Below, piece after piece: positions 27,646 through 38,300 of a stretch of DNA of 64,000 nt; positions within the stretch are counted from its first letter, which is position 1; the number at the start of each line of letters is the position of its first letter. This DNA comes from JAFDZV01 sp966128725. Its GTDB lineage: Bacteria > Bacteroidota > Ignavibacteria > OLB7. The notes beneath the pieces are model-generated. The model was given only the letters and a program-made list of their open reading frames with translations, was not told where the DNA came from and made no database searches. A program made the translations under genes and the position numbers. Where the stretch lies: positions 1 through 64,000 of the forward strand of contig CBHYLN010000003.1 in the NCBI GenBank assembly GCA_966128725.1, in the 5' to 3' direction.

Positions 27646-30600
27646 ATGCGACGAATTTACGTTCCGCTTCTGGCGGTGCTCGGCGCGCTGTTGTTTACAG
27701 CGCTGCCTACGTATGCAAACCTTGCCGATTACGGCTTCTCGGTGGGGCAAGGTGGTTGGTTGAAATCGGAAACCACAACAATCCTCAAAGCCGGCAGCAA
27801 CGACGATGCCTCGGCTGTGAACGATATAGGATTCACGTTCTATTTCGACGGGCAGCCGTACACTCAGTTCTCCGTCAGCTCGAACGGCCTGATCGGCCTT
27901 GGTTCGCAGCAGGTTACGCCATGTTGGCTGAACCAGCTCACCACACCGAGCGGCGAGTGCGACGGCACCGGCGGGTATGACTTCACGCTGGCGAATGTGC
28001 CGCACATCGCGCCGTTCTGGGACGATCTCCGCATCCCCGACAGCCGCAACGACGGCTTCGACAGCGACATCTCCTACGGCCTGATCGGCGAAGCGCCGAA
28101 CCGGATCCTGGTAATCAACTTCCGCGACATCGAGACCGATTACTTCAATTTCAACTACAGCAGTTTCCAGGTTCGCCTGTACGAGACATCGAACACAATC
28201 GAGTTCTTCTACAGCTATCTGAACCCGAGCTATTCCGGCAACGGTGCCTCGATTGGCCTGGCGATCAGCGATCGCAACTACCTGAGCGTGTCGCCCGCCT
28301 TCGAAGGCGCGTATGTTAACGGCCAGGAGGTCAACGACTCGTATTACCCATCCGAGCCCTCGATCCCCGAGGGAACGATGTACACCTTCCGCCCGTGCCA
28401 GATTACCTTCACCGGCAACGTTGACGAAGGCGGCACCAGCAGCATGGCCAACGGTGACGTGTTATTGGTTGGCAAGCAGGCGATGGTGTATTCGTACGCA
28501 TCGTACATACCGTTTTCGATGACGATGGACGGCGCGTGCAGCTCGCGCGTGGTTACCGCATCGATTGTTGGGCCCGACGCTTCGGATTATTCCTTCTCGC
28601 CGGAGAACTTCACCCTGTATGCCGGCAACGAACCCACGCAGGCATATGTTGGGTTCCACCCCACCGGCATCGGCGTGCGCCACGCCACGCTGGAACTGGT
28701 TGACGATCACGGCACCACGTATTCGTTCGAGCTTGCGGCCGAGGGCCTGCCGCGAATCATCTATATCGGCGATGTGAATCAGGGTGGTACCGACGGCATG
28801 GCCAGCGGCGACGTCCTGATGACCAACGTGCATGTGCATCGCAACGAAAGCGGCACGTTCACACCGTTCGCACTGCAGAACATCTCCGAGGAAAAGGAAT
28901 CACAGGCTGCGGCCGTTTCCTACTGGATCAAGGGCATCAGCGGTGGCCAGTACTCCATCGATCCGCCGAACACGTCGATCGGCAGCGGCGACAGCCACAC
29001 GCCCACGATCACATTTGCCCCAACCACCGTTGGCCCGGTGCTTGACTCGCTGTTTGTTACCGCCGACGGCCAGACCCGTGCGTTTGCGCTGCTGGCCACC
29101 GGCGACGGGGTCGGCGCCGAGTTCATCGCCGGCAACGAGAAGCTGCATGATTCATCGACCCTGTTCGTGAACTCGTACAGCTGCTCGGGTTCCGGACCGA
29201 TCACGATCGCCGTTCGCGTGCGCAACATTGGCAATCAGCCGATGAACATCACCGGCGCGGACTTCTACATCACCGACTCGGTGTACCAGCAGGGCTCGCC
29301 ACGGTACCCGCTGCTGTGGGGTAACCAGGAATCACCGGAACGCTCCAACGACTATATCATCACCGAGCATCCCCCGGTATTGCCGATCACCGGCGCGCAG
29401 GCCTCGTTCCCGATCACCGTGGAAACCGGCACAACCAAGGTGATCTACTTTACCTTCATCAGCCAGCAGCCGGGCAAGCGTTTCGCGCGCGCGTTCGTGC
29501 ATACCGATGCGGAGAACTTCAGCTCGCATGGGATGTACGGGCAAAGCATCGAAGGCTTGCTGACGCTGGATCTGTTCGGTCGTGGCATTGGCGGAAACCT
29601 TTCGGACAACGCGGCGGGCGGTGTGCCCAAGAGCATCCTTATGCCGGCAACCAAGGTTGGCCAGTCGACCGATGCAACCGTGAATCTCTTCAACGTTGGC
29701 ACGTGCGACCTTCGCATCGCGATGAACTCCTTCCGATTCACCGCGGACGATGCCGATGAGTACACGGTTACATCACTGCCCCTTGGCACGCTTGACCCAG
29801 CCACGAACGATCTGGTGCTGGCCCCGGGCCAGAGCACGTCGTTCCAGGTTCGGTTCACGCCGTCGCAGCTTGGCTCGCGCCGCGCCACAATGCACCTGCA
29901 GACCAACGATTCGTCGTACATCATCCCGGGCATCACCGAGCGCGGTGGCTACTACCTGGATTTCTACGGCAACGTCGGCAACGGCATCATGGTTAACGGC
30001 ATCAATTTCGGCACCGTGCTGGCAACAGGCAGCAGTGTGGGCACGCTCGACGCCACGGCCGCGATTGTCAACGTGACGAACGCACCGGTAACCATCACCA
30101 AGCTGGAGATCACCGGCGCCGACGCGGCCAGCTTTACGCCGGGCACGGGTGGCGCATGGACCACACCGCTGGTAATCGCCCCGAACACGGTACACACCCT
30201 GCCGGTGCACTTCGCGCCGACATCGAACACCACCGGCCTGCGTACCGCGGAACTGGTGGCAACAACCGACGACGGCAACGTGATCAACGGCACGCTGAGC
30301 GGCATGGTGGGCACGCGCACGCTTACCGCAAGCGCAACGGATCTGAGCTTCGCGGTGGGTGTTGGGCGCACGCAGCGCCGCTCGGTAACGATCGCCAATA
30401 ACGGCACGCTTCCGGTTCAGATCACGTCGGTGACGGTGGAAGGGACCGACAAGGGCAGCTACACGGTGCTTCCGCTGGAGCGCACCACGCTGATCCCAGG
30501 CCAAAGCGAGTTGGTGGAGCTTGCCTTCCGCCCAACGGCAACGGGTGCGACAACCGCCACGCTGGTGATAACAAGCAACTCCACCGACGGCGCCATCAAC

Positions 30601-31005
30601 GTGACGCTGAACGGCATGGCCCGCACGGCTCGCCCGGTGGATGATCCCTCGGCCACGACCGGTGCCATCACCGGACGCGCCGACGAGCTTGCGCATTCGG
30701 CAAGCGACTTGGTCAGTGGTCTGGCATCCGAAACAACGCTGAACGGTGTGGCGTTGCAGGCGAGCGTGCCGAACCCGGTGCGTGATGTGGCCACAATCGG
30801 CTACACGGTGCCAAGCCGTGGGAACGTGCTGATCGAGCTGTTCGACGCAACCGGCGCACTGGTGCGCGTGGTGGAATCCGGAGCCCGTGAGGCCGGTTCG
30901 TACTCCGTGCAGGTCGATGTGCGGAATCTGGCATCGGGCGTGTATCATTACCGGCTTACGGCCAACGGCGTGCGCCTTGCACGCACGATGAACGTGGTGC
31001 GGTAG
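27646..31005 (+). CDS. T9SS-secreted choice-of-anchor-D protein, 1119 residues
   Basis: AGGAG (27632-27636) lies 9 bases before ATG 27646, which opens a signal peptide (MRRIYVPLLAVLGALLFTAL...). The first 240 residues resemble a lectin/NHL-like head (SVSSNGLIGLGSQ). Repeated Ig-like units follow with the ASPM/SPD-2/Hydin-type 'choice-of-anchor D' pattern (YSFSPENFTLYAGN, 'V.F.PT..G.R.A.L'), at least five copies. The last 85 residues (LQASVPNPVRDVATIGYTVP ... SGVYHYRLTANG) form a T9SS type A sorting domain. It is probably a long surface or secreted adhesin-like protein; no enzyme motif is seen. Confidence 0.85.
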   Translation: MRRIYVPLLAVLGALLFTALPTYANLADYGFSVGQGGWLKSETTTILKAGSNDDASAVNDIGFTFYFDGQPYTQFSVSSNGLIGLGSQQVTPCWLNQLTTPSGECDGTGGYDFTLANVPHIAPFWDDLRIPDSRNDGFDSDISYGLIGEAPNRILVINFRDIETDYFNFNYSSFQVRLYETSNTIEFFYSYLNPSYSGNGASIGLAISDRNYLSVSPAFEGAYVNGQEVNDSYYPSEPSIPEGTMYTFRPCQITFTGNVDEGGTSSMANGDVLLVGKQAMVYSYASYIPFSMTMDGACSSRVVTASIVGPDASDYSFSPENFTLYAGNEPTQAYVGFHPTGIGVRHATLELVDDHGTTYSFELAAEGLPRIIYIGDVNQGGTDGMASGDVLMTNVHVHRNESGTFTPFALQNISEEKESQAAAVSYWIKGISGGQYSIDPPNTSIGSGDSHTPTITFAPTTVGPVLDSLFVTADGQTRAFALLATGDGVGAEFIAGNEKLHDSSTLFVNSYSCSGSGPITIAVRVRNIGNQPMNITGADFYITDSVYQQGSPRYPLLWGNQESPERSNDYIITEHPPVLPITGAQASFPITVETGTTKVIYFTFISQQPGKRFARAFVHTDAENFSSHGMYGQSIEGLLTLDLFGRGIGGNLSDNAAGGVPKSILMPATKVGQSTDATVNLFNVGTCDLRIAMNSFRFTADDADEYTVTSLPLGTLDPATNDLVLAPGQSTSFQVRFTPSQLGSRRATMHLQTNDSSYIIPGITERGGYYLDFYGNVGNGIMVNGINFGTVLATGSSVGTLDATAAIVNVTNAPVTITKLEITGADAASFTPGTGGAWTTPLVIAPNTVHTLPVHFAPTSNTTGLRTAELVATTDDGNVINGTLSGMVGTRTLTASATDLSFAVGVGRTQRRSVTIANNGTLPVQITSVTVEGTDKGSYTVLPLERTTLIPGQSELVELAFRPTATGATTATLVITSNSTDGAINVTLNGMARTARPVDDPSATTGAITGRADELAHSASDLVSGLASETTLNGVALQASVPNPVRDVATIGYTVPSRGNVLIELFDATGALVRVVESGAREAGSYSVQVDVRNLASGVYHYRLTANGVRLARTMNVVR

Positions 31006-31059
31006 TGAGCAACACATACACGGCGGGCTGATACCGGCCTACGTGTTTCGCTGTGTGAT

Positions 31060-31088
31060 GGGGCGGCCCCGGCTATCGGGGTCGCCCC
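31060..31088. terminator. Terminator hairpin
   Basis: GGGGCG-G-CCCCG pairs with CGGGG-T-CGCCCC around a 5-base loop. It lies 55 bp after the stop codon of the T9SS cargo gene and before pdxJ. Confidence 0.7.
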
Positions 31089-31219
31089 ACTGTTTATCGG
31101 GGATTCGCGATCTTTGTTGGCTGTGATGGCACATCTTCGTGCATCGGCGGCTCACCCTTCCCGTACGGCACGGCCGTGGTACCACACGGACCGTGGCTGC
31201 GGTATCCAACCGAATCGAC

Positions 31220-31963
31220 ATGACCAAGCTGAGTGTAAACGTCAACAAGGTGGCAACGCTGCGGAATACGCGCACCATCGGGATACCGAGCGTAACCCGC
31301 CTGGCGCGTATCTGCCTGGATGCCGGCGCACACGGCATCACCGTGCATCCGCGGCCCGACGCGCGGCATATCCGGCCCCACGACGTTGAGGAAATCGCCC
31401 TGCTGATGAAGGAATATCCGAGCGCGGAGTTCAACATCGAGGGGAACCCGTTCCACGGCTACATGGAGTATGCCGAACGATTCACGCCCGCGCAGTGCAC
31501 GCTTGTGCCCGACGAACCGGAAGCCTTCACCAGCAATCAGGGCTGGAACCTGCGTCGCGATGCCGACCGGCTGCGCCCGATTATCGAGCGCCTGAAGGGA
31601 TACGGATGCCGTGTAAGTCTCTTCATGGATGCCGGCACGTCCGATCTGGATCTGGCGGCCGCGATCGGCGCCGATCGCATCGAGCTGTACACCGAGCCAT
31701 ACGCGGCGGCGTTCGCGGGCAACCGCGACGGTACTGCCGCCGGTCCGTTCGCGGAGACCGCCGCGCAAGCCGCAACGCGTGGCCTTGGGGTGAATGCCGG
31801 GCACGACCTGAACCTGGAAAATCTTGGCCCGTTCCTGGCCTCGGTTGGCAACGTGCTGGAGGTTTCGATTGGCCACGCTCTTGTGGCCGACGCACTGGAA
31901 TTCGGCATGGCCGAGACGGTCCGGATGTATCTCGATACAATCAACGGTGTCGGCAGGCGCTGA
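31220..31963 (+). CDS. pdxJ: Pyridoxine 5'-phosphate synthase
   Basis: PdxJ condenses 1-deoxyxylulose 5-phosphate with 3-amino-1-hydroxyacetone phosphate to give pyridoxine 5'-phosphate in the DXP-dependent vitamin B6 pathway. The 247-residue chain from ATG 31220 (MTKLSVNVNKVATLRNTR) is the usual size. Family motifs are ITVHPRPDARHI, FNIEGNP, LVPDEPEAFTSNQGW, VSLFMDAG, IELYTEPYA and NAGHDLNLENLG. It starts a four-gene run with DUF2203, a cysteine desulfurase and a metallo-beta-lactamase-fold protein. Confidence 0.97.
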   Translation: MTKLSVNVNKVATLRNTRTIGIPSVTRLARICLDAGAHGITVHPRPDARHIRPHDVEEIALLMKEYPSAEFNIEGNPFHGYMEYAERFTPAQCTLVPDEPEAFTSNQGWNLRRDADRLRPIIERLKGYGCRVSLFMDAGTSDLDLAAAIGADRIELYTEPYAAAFAGNRDGTAAGPFAETAAQAATRGLGVNAGHDLNLENLGPFLASVGNVLEVSIGHALVADALEFGMAETVRMYLDTINGVGRR

Positions 31964-32008
31964 CGCCTGCCGCGGCATCCACACCTTCATTGCTCAATCG
32001 GCAAACGC

Positions 32009-32401
32009 ATGAACTATCATCACGCAATCCACTTCACGCTTGGCGAAGCGCGGGCAATGCTTGACGACGCCATCAGGCTGCTGGAACGCATGCGCATGCT
32101 GAAGCAACAGCTCGACAGCAAGGGCTATGATCTGCACATGCACACGGCGCTGGGCGGCTTCGGCGCCAATGGCATGAAGGCATTCCCCGATCAGATGGAG
32201 GAGATCATCCGTCTGTACCACGAGCTGGCACGCAAGGGGATCCTTGTGAAGGATATCGACAAGGGATTGATCGACTTCCCATGCATTCGATCGAACGGCG
32301 AGGAAGTCTATATCTGCTACATGCTCGGCGAAGAGGGGATAGGGTACTGGCATCACATCGCCGACGGCCTCGCGGGACGGCAACCAATCGAGACGCTGTG
32401 A
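32009..32401 (+). CDS. DUF2203 family protein
   Basis: The 130-residue protein matches DUF2203: FTLGEARAMLDDAIRLLE, 'GILVKDIDKGLIDFPCIR', 'EEVYICYMLGEEGIGYWHHI' and a terminal GRQPIETL. The family is mostly helical and has no known function. It follows pdxJ by 45 bp and precedes the cysteine desulfurase by 52 bp, so it is likely in the same operon. Confidence 0.9.
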   Translation: MNYHHAIHFTLGEARAMLDDAIRLLERMRMLKQQLDSKGYDLHMHTALGGFGANGMKAFPDQMEEIIRLYHELARKGILVKDIDKGLIDFPCIRSNGEEVYICYMLGEEGIGYWHHIADGLAGRQPIETL

Positions 32402-32453
32402 ACGTGGCCACGCCGGCACGCCATCGTTGTACGGGCACGCTAGGGATGCACAT

Positions 32454-33617
32454 ATGATTTATCTGGACAACAGCGCTACCACGCCTCTTGACCCCGAGGT
32501 TGCCCGGTGCATGGACCAATGGCGCGCAACGAATTTCGCCAACGCCAGCTCGGCGCACCGTCTGGGACAGCAGGCGCGCGTTGCAATCGAGGAAGCCCGC
32601 GAACGGCTGGCAAATGCCATCGGCGCCGAATCGAAGGAGATTGTGTTCACCTCCGGCGGCACCGAGGCGAACAATCATGCGCTGAAAGGGTACGCGCTGA
32701 GCGTGTTCGCACAGCATGGGACATGGCCAACAATCCTTACCACACGCGCCGAACATCACGCGGTGCTGCACCCGGCGGAGTTCCTCCGCACTATTGGCGC
32801 CAACCTGCTGTTGCTGGATGTTGACTCCAGCGGCCGGCTCGATCCCCAACATCTGCGCGAGACGCTGCGCGCGCTGCCGCCCGGAGCGCCGCCGCTTGTA
32901 TCGGTAATGCACGCGAACAACGAAACCGGCAGCGTGAATCCGATTGCCGAGCTTGCAGCGGTTGCGCATGAGGCCGGAGCCATCCTGCATACCGACACGG
33001 TACAGAGCTTCGGCAAACTGGATGTTCGTGCCGAATCGCTGGGCGCTGACATGCTGACAATTTCGGCGCACAAGATTCACGGGCCTAAGGGCATTGGCGC
33101 GTTATACATTCACCGTGCCATCGAGCTGGAACCGCTGATTCACGGAGGCGCGCAGGAACGCAACCGGCGCGGAGGCACCGAGCCGGTGGAGCTGGTGCTG
33201 GGGTTTGATCGCGCGGCGCAAATAGCGCTCGCAGGCCGCACCGAAACCAGCGCCGGCATGCTCGCGCATATCGAGCTTCTGCGGAGCCTGCTGTCGTCGA
33301 TCAACGGCATCCGATTCAACACGCCGCAGGCAGGCGTGTTGCCGAACATCCTGAACGTTACATTCGACGATGCCGCGGATCTGGACGGCGAAGCGTTGAT
33401 CGTGGGGATGGATCTGGAAGGCGTGGCGGTGTCGAACGGATCGGCATGCACATCGGGAAGTCTGCAACCCAGCCACGTGCTTGCGGCAATGGGTCTGCCG
33501 GCGGCACAGGCCCGTGCGGCGGTACGATTCTCGATAAGCCGCACTACGTTGGAGGATGACATCCGCCAGGCTGCACAGGCACTGGCGCGCGTGGTGGCGC
33601 GCATGCGTACCACCTAG
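32454..33617 (+). CDS. Cysteine desulfurase (IscS/NifS-type)
   Basis: This 387-residue class V enzyme takes sulfur from cysteine for iron-sulfur clusters or tRNA thiolation, using PLP. The start MIYLDNSATTPLDPEV is typical. The PLP Lys lies in ISAHKIHGPKGIGALY, and the catalytic Cys in SNGSACTSGSLQPSHVL. HANNETGSVNPI, around the cofactor-binding region, is also conserved. No iscU or iscR is adjacent, so whether it serves clusters or tRNA modification cannot be told. The start at 32454 lacks a strong ribosome-binding site; an in-frame TTG upstream is less likely. Confidence 0.95.
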   Translation: MIYLDNSATTPLDPEVARCMDQWRATNFANASSAHRLGQQARVAIEEARERLANAIGAESKEIVFTSGGTEANNHALKGYALSVFAQHGTWPTILTTRAEHHAVLHPAEFLRTIGANLLLLDVDSSGRLDPQHLRETLRALPPGAPPLVSVMHANNETGSVNPIAELAAVAHEAGAILHTDTVQSFGKLDVRAESLGADMLTISAHKIHGPKGIGALYIHRAIELEPLIHGGAQERNRRGGTEPVELVLGFDRAAQIALAGRTETSAGMLAHIELLRSLLSSINGIRFNTPQAGVLPNILNVTFDDAADLDGEALIVGMDLEGVAVSNGSACTSGSLQPSHVLAAMGLPAAQARAAVRFSISRTTLEDDIRQAAQALARVVARMRTT

Positions 33618-33674
33618 CGCGAACGTTCGGCAGCGGCGCCGTCGCCGCCCGCAACCTTACATCTACGAATACCC

Positions 33675-34313
33675 GTGATCACGATACAGCCATTCGAATC
33701 CGGCCCCGTTGCAACGGTGGCATACCTTGTTATCGACGATACATCGCCCGGTGCGGTTATCATCGACGCTCCGCTGAATTCCTCAACGGCAATCATCGCC
33801 GCGGCCGAGAAAGCAGGCGTGGAGCCGGCGGCGCTTATTCTGACGCACACACATTGGGACCACACCGGCGACGCCGCAAAGCTGAAGGCTCGGTATCCCG
33901 ACATGCTGATCTATGTGCATCCAGCCGACGAATATCGCCTTGAAGCCCCGATGGAGCACACGGTGTGGAAGCTCCCGTTTATTATCGAACCAATCGCCGC
34001 CGACCGTCACCTGCATCATGGCGACCGATTCGAGCTGGGCGATATCCACTTCGATGTAATTCACACACCCGGGCACACCGAAGGCGGGATCTGCCTGTAC
34101 GATGCGGTACACGGCCTGCTGTTCGTGGGCGACACGCTTTTCGCGGGCTCGGTTGGCCGCACCGATCTGCCGGGCGGCGATTGGGAAACGCTTGCCCGCT
34201 CGATCCACGATCGACTGTTGGACCTGCCGGACAACGTGAACGTGTATCCCGGACATGGGCCGCCCACCACCATCGGCGCGGAGCGGGAGTCGAACCCCTT
34301 CGTGGGCACGTAA
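33675..34313 (+). CDS. Metallo-beta-lactamase-fold hydrolase (glyoxalase II-like)
   Basis: The 212-residue protein has the full MBL metal-binding set: LTHTHWDHTGD, a second His in VIHTPGHTEGGI, an Asp in LLFVGDTLFAGSVGR and a late His in VYPGHGPPTTIG. This form is common in hydroxyacylglutathione hydrolase-like and related thioesterases. The start is GTG 33675 (MITIQPFES). It is the last gene of the pdxJ run, and its stop is followed by a terminator hairpin at 34341-34372. Confidence 0.9.
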   Translation: MITIQPFESGPVATVAYLVIDDTSPGAVIIDAPLNSSTAIIAAAEKAGVEPAALILTHTHWDHTGDAAKLKARYPDMLIYVHPADEYRLEAPMEHTVWKLPFIIEPIAADRHLHHGDRFELGDIHFDVIHTPGHTEGGICLYDAVHGLLFVGDTLFAGSVGRTDLPGGDWETLARSIHDRLLDLPDNVNVYPGHGPPTTIGAERESNPFVGT

Positions 34314-34340
34314 CACATGTGCCCGAGCACCTGAACCAAC

Positions 34341-34372
34341 GTGGCCCCGGCGCATTGCTGCCCCGGGGCCAC
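34341..34372. terminator. Bidirectional terminator hairpin
   Basis: GTGGCCCCGG (34341-34350) pairs with CCGGGGCCAC (34363-34372) around a 12-base loop, between the convergent MBL-fold and lipoprotein genes. Confidence 0.75.
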
Positions 34373-34409
34373 TGATGTTTCTCACGCCGTGTGCTGCGAT
34401 GCAGGATGC

Positions 34410-34883
34410 TTACCGCACCTGATACCACACCGCGACATTCGCGCCGGGCACGTTGGTCCAACGCTTCTCGGCGGGCTGTACGCCACCGCTGGGCGTGGTC
34501 TTCTGCATTCCACCGCGTCCGGCATCACTGGCGGCCACATCGATCTGCACCTGGCCTACATACAGACGATCGCCGTCTGGGACGTCCTCGGCATACCGAA
34601 TGGTAACCTCGGCGCGGCCACGGCCCTGAGTTGGCGAAGCCACCAGCCCGCGACCAATCGGACGTACACGCCAGTCGACGTTGTTATCGGTGGTTGGTAC
34701 AATCGTAAAGCTCTTGACCTGGGTTTCAGGCCCCAACACCACTTCCTTGGTGCTCACCGTTACCGATCCGCCGCCATTGGTGTTCGAGGAAAGGCCTGGC
34801 GCAACGGAGTTGTCGGCACAGGACACGAGCACAGTGGCCATCAGCGCAACGCTGCTCATGATAGTCAGAAATTTTGCACGCAT
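34410..34883 (-). CDS. Hypothetical lipoprotein
   Basis: The 157-residue protein has a signal peptide and lipobox (ATVLVSCADN). After a Ser/Asn/Gly-rich linker, a single small beta-rich domain follows (VVLGPETQVKSFTIVPTTDN ... VTIRYAEDVPDGDRLYVGQV) of a type seen in cell-surface Ig-like domains; the family is not identified. No neighbouring gene gives it a function. It is convergent with the MBL-fold gene and lies beyond the terminator of the large T9SS gene to its right. Confidence 0.65.
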   Translation of the reverse strand: MRAKFLTIMSSVALMATVLVSCADNSVAPGLSSNTNGGGSVTVSTKEVVLGPETQVKSFTIVPTTDNNVDWRVRPIGRGLVASPTQGRGRAEVTIRYAEDVPDGDRLYVGQVQIDVAASDAGRGGMQKTTPSGGVQPAEKRWTNVPGANVAVWYQVR

Positions 34884-35345
34884 TGTCGTATCGTATTAAG
34901 TAAACGTGTCGTTTCGCGCCATGTGTGATGGCGCATCCCGCGTGGATGCCGGGCTGTACGCCAGGCGGCGGGAATCTGTTAATGAAGCTTCGTGCACTGT
35001 GACGGTGAACCCTGCATGAAAGTTCCATCCGATAACGTAACGCGACGTATCGGGCGGCCACGGTGGGCCAGCCGCGGCATCGGCGGTACGCGCCGCGCCG
35101 TGCGCAGGCTGCCGTAATGCGCGGGGAAACTCGTCCTGTGCGGACCCCTTCCACCGAAGACATTCTTTCAGCCGCAGAGTATGTTCGGTACGGCATCGAA
35201 CACCCCCAACGTAGAAGCCCCCTCACGTGATCTCCACGTGAGGGGGCTTCCCTATCCGTCGCTGCCTGGCTTTTCCATCAACCGTCGTTGAGTCCCCCCA
35301 GACCATGTTCGGGTCGATGTCAAGCGCAGGCCCGACTGGGTTTGG
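34884..35345. other. Intergenic region upstream of the lipoprotein gene
   Basis: This 462-bp gap, read on the minus strand, first holds the terminator hairpin of the large T9SS gene (35214-35250), then about 330 bp leading to the lipoprotein start. I found no gene and no strong promoter match in it. Confidence 0.4.
35214..35250 (-). terminator. Terminator hairpin of the T9SS cargo gene
   Basis: A perfect 16-bp stem (35214-35229 with 35235-35250) and a 5-base loop; it contains the palindrome CACGTG in each arm. It lies 96 bp beyond the stop codon of the minus-strand gene. Confidence 0.75.
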
Positions 35346-38300
35346 TTACTTCACCACTGTCATGCTGCGGGTTTCAACCAGCGTGCCGGCACGCAGCGTG
35401 TAGTAGTAGGTGCCGCTTGGCAGATTGTTGGTGTCGAAGAACACGGCATGTTCGCCGGCGCCAAGACGCTCATTATCCATCAGGCGGGTTACCACTCGAC
35501 CGCTTGCATCGGTCACCACCAGGCTTACCGACTCCTGCGACATTGGCAGGCTGAAGCCGATCGTTGCCGAGTGCGTGGCCGGGTTCGGGAAGCTCTGCCC
35601 GAGCATCGCGGTTGCGCCGGTGGCGCCATCATCGCCGCGAACCGAGGAGAGCGGGTTTGCCAGGGTGATCTCACCGTTTGTGAGAACCTGACCATCGGCG
35701 TCGTACGTGGTGAATCCAAGCGTCACCGTGTTGGCTTCCACGCCGGCCATCGTGATGTAGATCGGTCCGTGCTCCTCGCCCGGTGCCAGCGAAACCGCTG
35801 CATCGCCGATCTCCTCGCCCACGAAGCGTGTCTGCCCGTTGCGGCCCAGCTTCACGATCACCTGCTTGTCGCCCGCGGTAGGTCCTACGCCGATGATGCG
35901 CGCGCCGCTCTGGGTACCGGGCTCGCTGATCCCGAAGGCAGCCACCGGCAGGCCCGACGTGTTGGCATTGCGCAAGTGAATTGCGTAGGTCCGAACATTC
36001 GTCAGGTTGGTGTTGGCACCCGTCACCACATCACCGCCCAGCTCGTTTGCACGGCGGAACGTCACAAGCGCTTCCTCGCTCAGCGTGTCCGGCATACCCG
36101 TCTCCGGATTGGTTACCGTGTAGGTGAGCACCAGGCGGTGCCGCGCCGTACGGCGGCTTCCAAGGCCGTTGTACTTCAGGGCAAACGTCACGCTGCTGTT
36201 CGGCTGCGCATCAAACGCTGCCAGCATCTCGCCGTTGGCGAAGAAGAGATCGTAGCCCGCAACCGATGCCGAGCCGTCCTCGATGGTAAGACCCGAGTCA
36301 GCAGGTGTCATCGTCAGGCCGATGTAGTGCACCGTGCCCAGCTCCTGCGGCGGCACCGGGAAGTTGATCGCCAGGTAGGCACTGTCGGGGCCAACCAATG
36401 CTCCGGAAAGCGTTGGGCCATCGGCGCTCTGCAGGGTCTGCTCACCCTGGCGCTTGCTGGTACCAGGCGTCCAGATGTTGACATCGTCCCACTTGATCAG
36501 GCGGAAGCGCAGACGCGAGAAGCAGAGCACGGTGTCACACGTCACGCAGTTCTTATCAGTGAAACGGAAGCGGATGCAGTAGCGAAGAACATCGAACCAA
36601 CGGTTCGGAGCCATCGGCTGGAACTGGAGGTTCAGGTTGAACGGAACACCCATCCAGTTCACGGGCACCATCGGGCCCCACGTGATATCCTGCGGAACCG
36701 GATACCCTGGCGCCGGCGGAACCGTGCCCGGCATACCGTTGATGGTACCGCTGGTGAAGCTGCCCCATGCGGGCGCGCCGTTTACCGTCACGCTGACAAG
36801 TGTTGCCGAGGCCGCGCCAATCGGCGTTGCGCCGCTTCCGGCCGCCCAGAGGATGCCGCCAACATTGCCGGCGCCATTGGCCGAGGCCGAGTTATGAAGC
36901 TGAGCGAATCGCTTCAGGAAATCCTTGCAGCAATCGATCGGCTTCGGGCAATCGGGAAGCTTGATCTGGAACGAATCGCGGCAGCAATGCACGCGCTGCT
37001 TGTCGCAGATGGAGGCGTAGAGCGTGTATCCGCCGGGCACCGCGCCAGGACCACTGATGACCACGCATTGCATCGGCGACATCGTACCAGGAGCCACACC
37101 GCTTGGATACACGATCGTCATCGGCGAGAACGACATTCCCGGCGGAGGCACAATCGTGAAGTAATACACCGGGAAGCTGGACTGGTTAAGGAAGTTGAAG
37201 CACCACGAGTAGGCCGGCTGTCCGTTCGTCAGTGAGATGCACTTGACAAAGTTCTCCTTGATCTGGAAGCATCCGGTTGGGCACTCCGGCAGGCGCACCT
37301 TGATGGTGTCGGTGCAGCAACGCTGCTCACCCGTTGGCAGCACACAGCACGTACGCACGGCAATCGAGACAACCGTGCCTGGCACCGCGGCCGGGCCGGA
37401 GATCGAGAACACCACCTGCTGGTACGTGTTCGCAACGAGCGTAAACGTGCCGGGCGTAACCGTCACACCAACCGGCAACACGCTGACAACCGTGGCCGTC
37501 TGTGTCTGGCAGCCGGCAAGATGGCTGCGCAGCCACGTGGTCCACTGATATCCCATCTGGTTGCTGCCGGGGATCGGCTTGCACTCGATGTGGCTATCCT
37601 GCGACATGTCGATGCAGGTATCCTTCTGGCAGTTGCCGAAATCACGACCGGAAACGATCTGCCCGGCGGTCATCGCCACCGTATAGGTGAGGCTTGCAGG
37701 GTACGTCTGGGTCCATCCCGGCTGGTTGACTTCGTTCACGATGTACGAGCCAACAGGAACGTTGAAGAAGTAGTAGTTGCCGAGAACGTCGGTCACGGTG
37801 GTCCATCCGTTGGAAAGCTGAATCGTCCAGCCGGCCAATCCCGGCTCGTTGGCGTCCTTCTTTCCGTCGCAGTTGAGATCACGGAACTTCTGGCCGGTGA
37901 TCACGCCGGTGGAATCGCAGCAGTTGGGCTTCACCAGACCAACACCGGGAGCGGTTACGTAACCGGCGATATCGAGGCCCATCGCAACGCTGCCGATGTT
38001 GTGCAGACGCACGCGGATGCAGTTGCGGCCGGGCTTGAAGAATTGCGGGTTGTTGGTGGCCAGGTGCGTTGGAACGGTAAAGCCACCCGTTGTTGAACCG
38101 ATATAGTTACCGTTGAGGAACACGGCCGCGCTGTCGTCGGCAAGGATGTCGAACGCCATGCTCGGCTTCTGCGCATTCGGGCCAAGACAGAAACAGTACT
38201 CGAACTCGTACAGGCCGTTCAGGATGTTGGTTGACGATGGATACGAGCTGATCCACTGGCTGTTGGTAAACGGGAACGCCCACGCGGGATGCTTCAGGAT

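Noticed and set aside
35448..37235. A 595-codon + strand open frame
   Set aside because: It is antisense to the T9SS cargo gene and is dominated by Arg, His and Gly.
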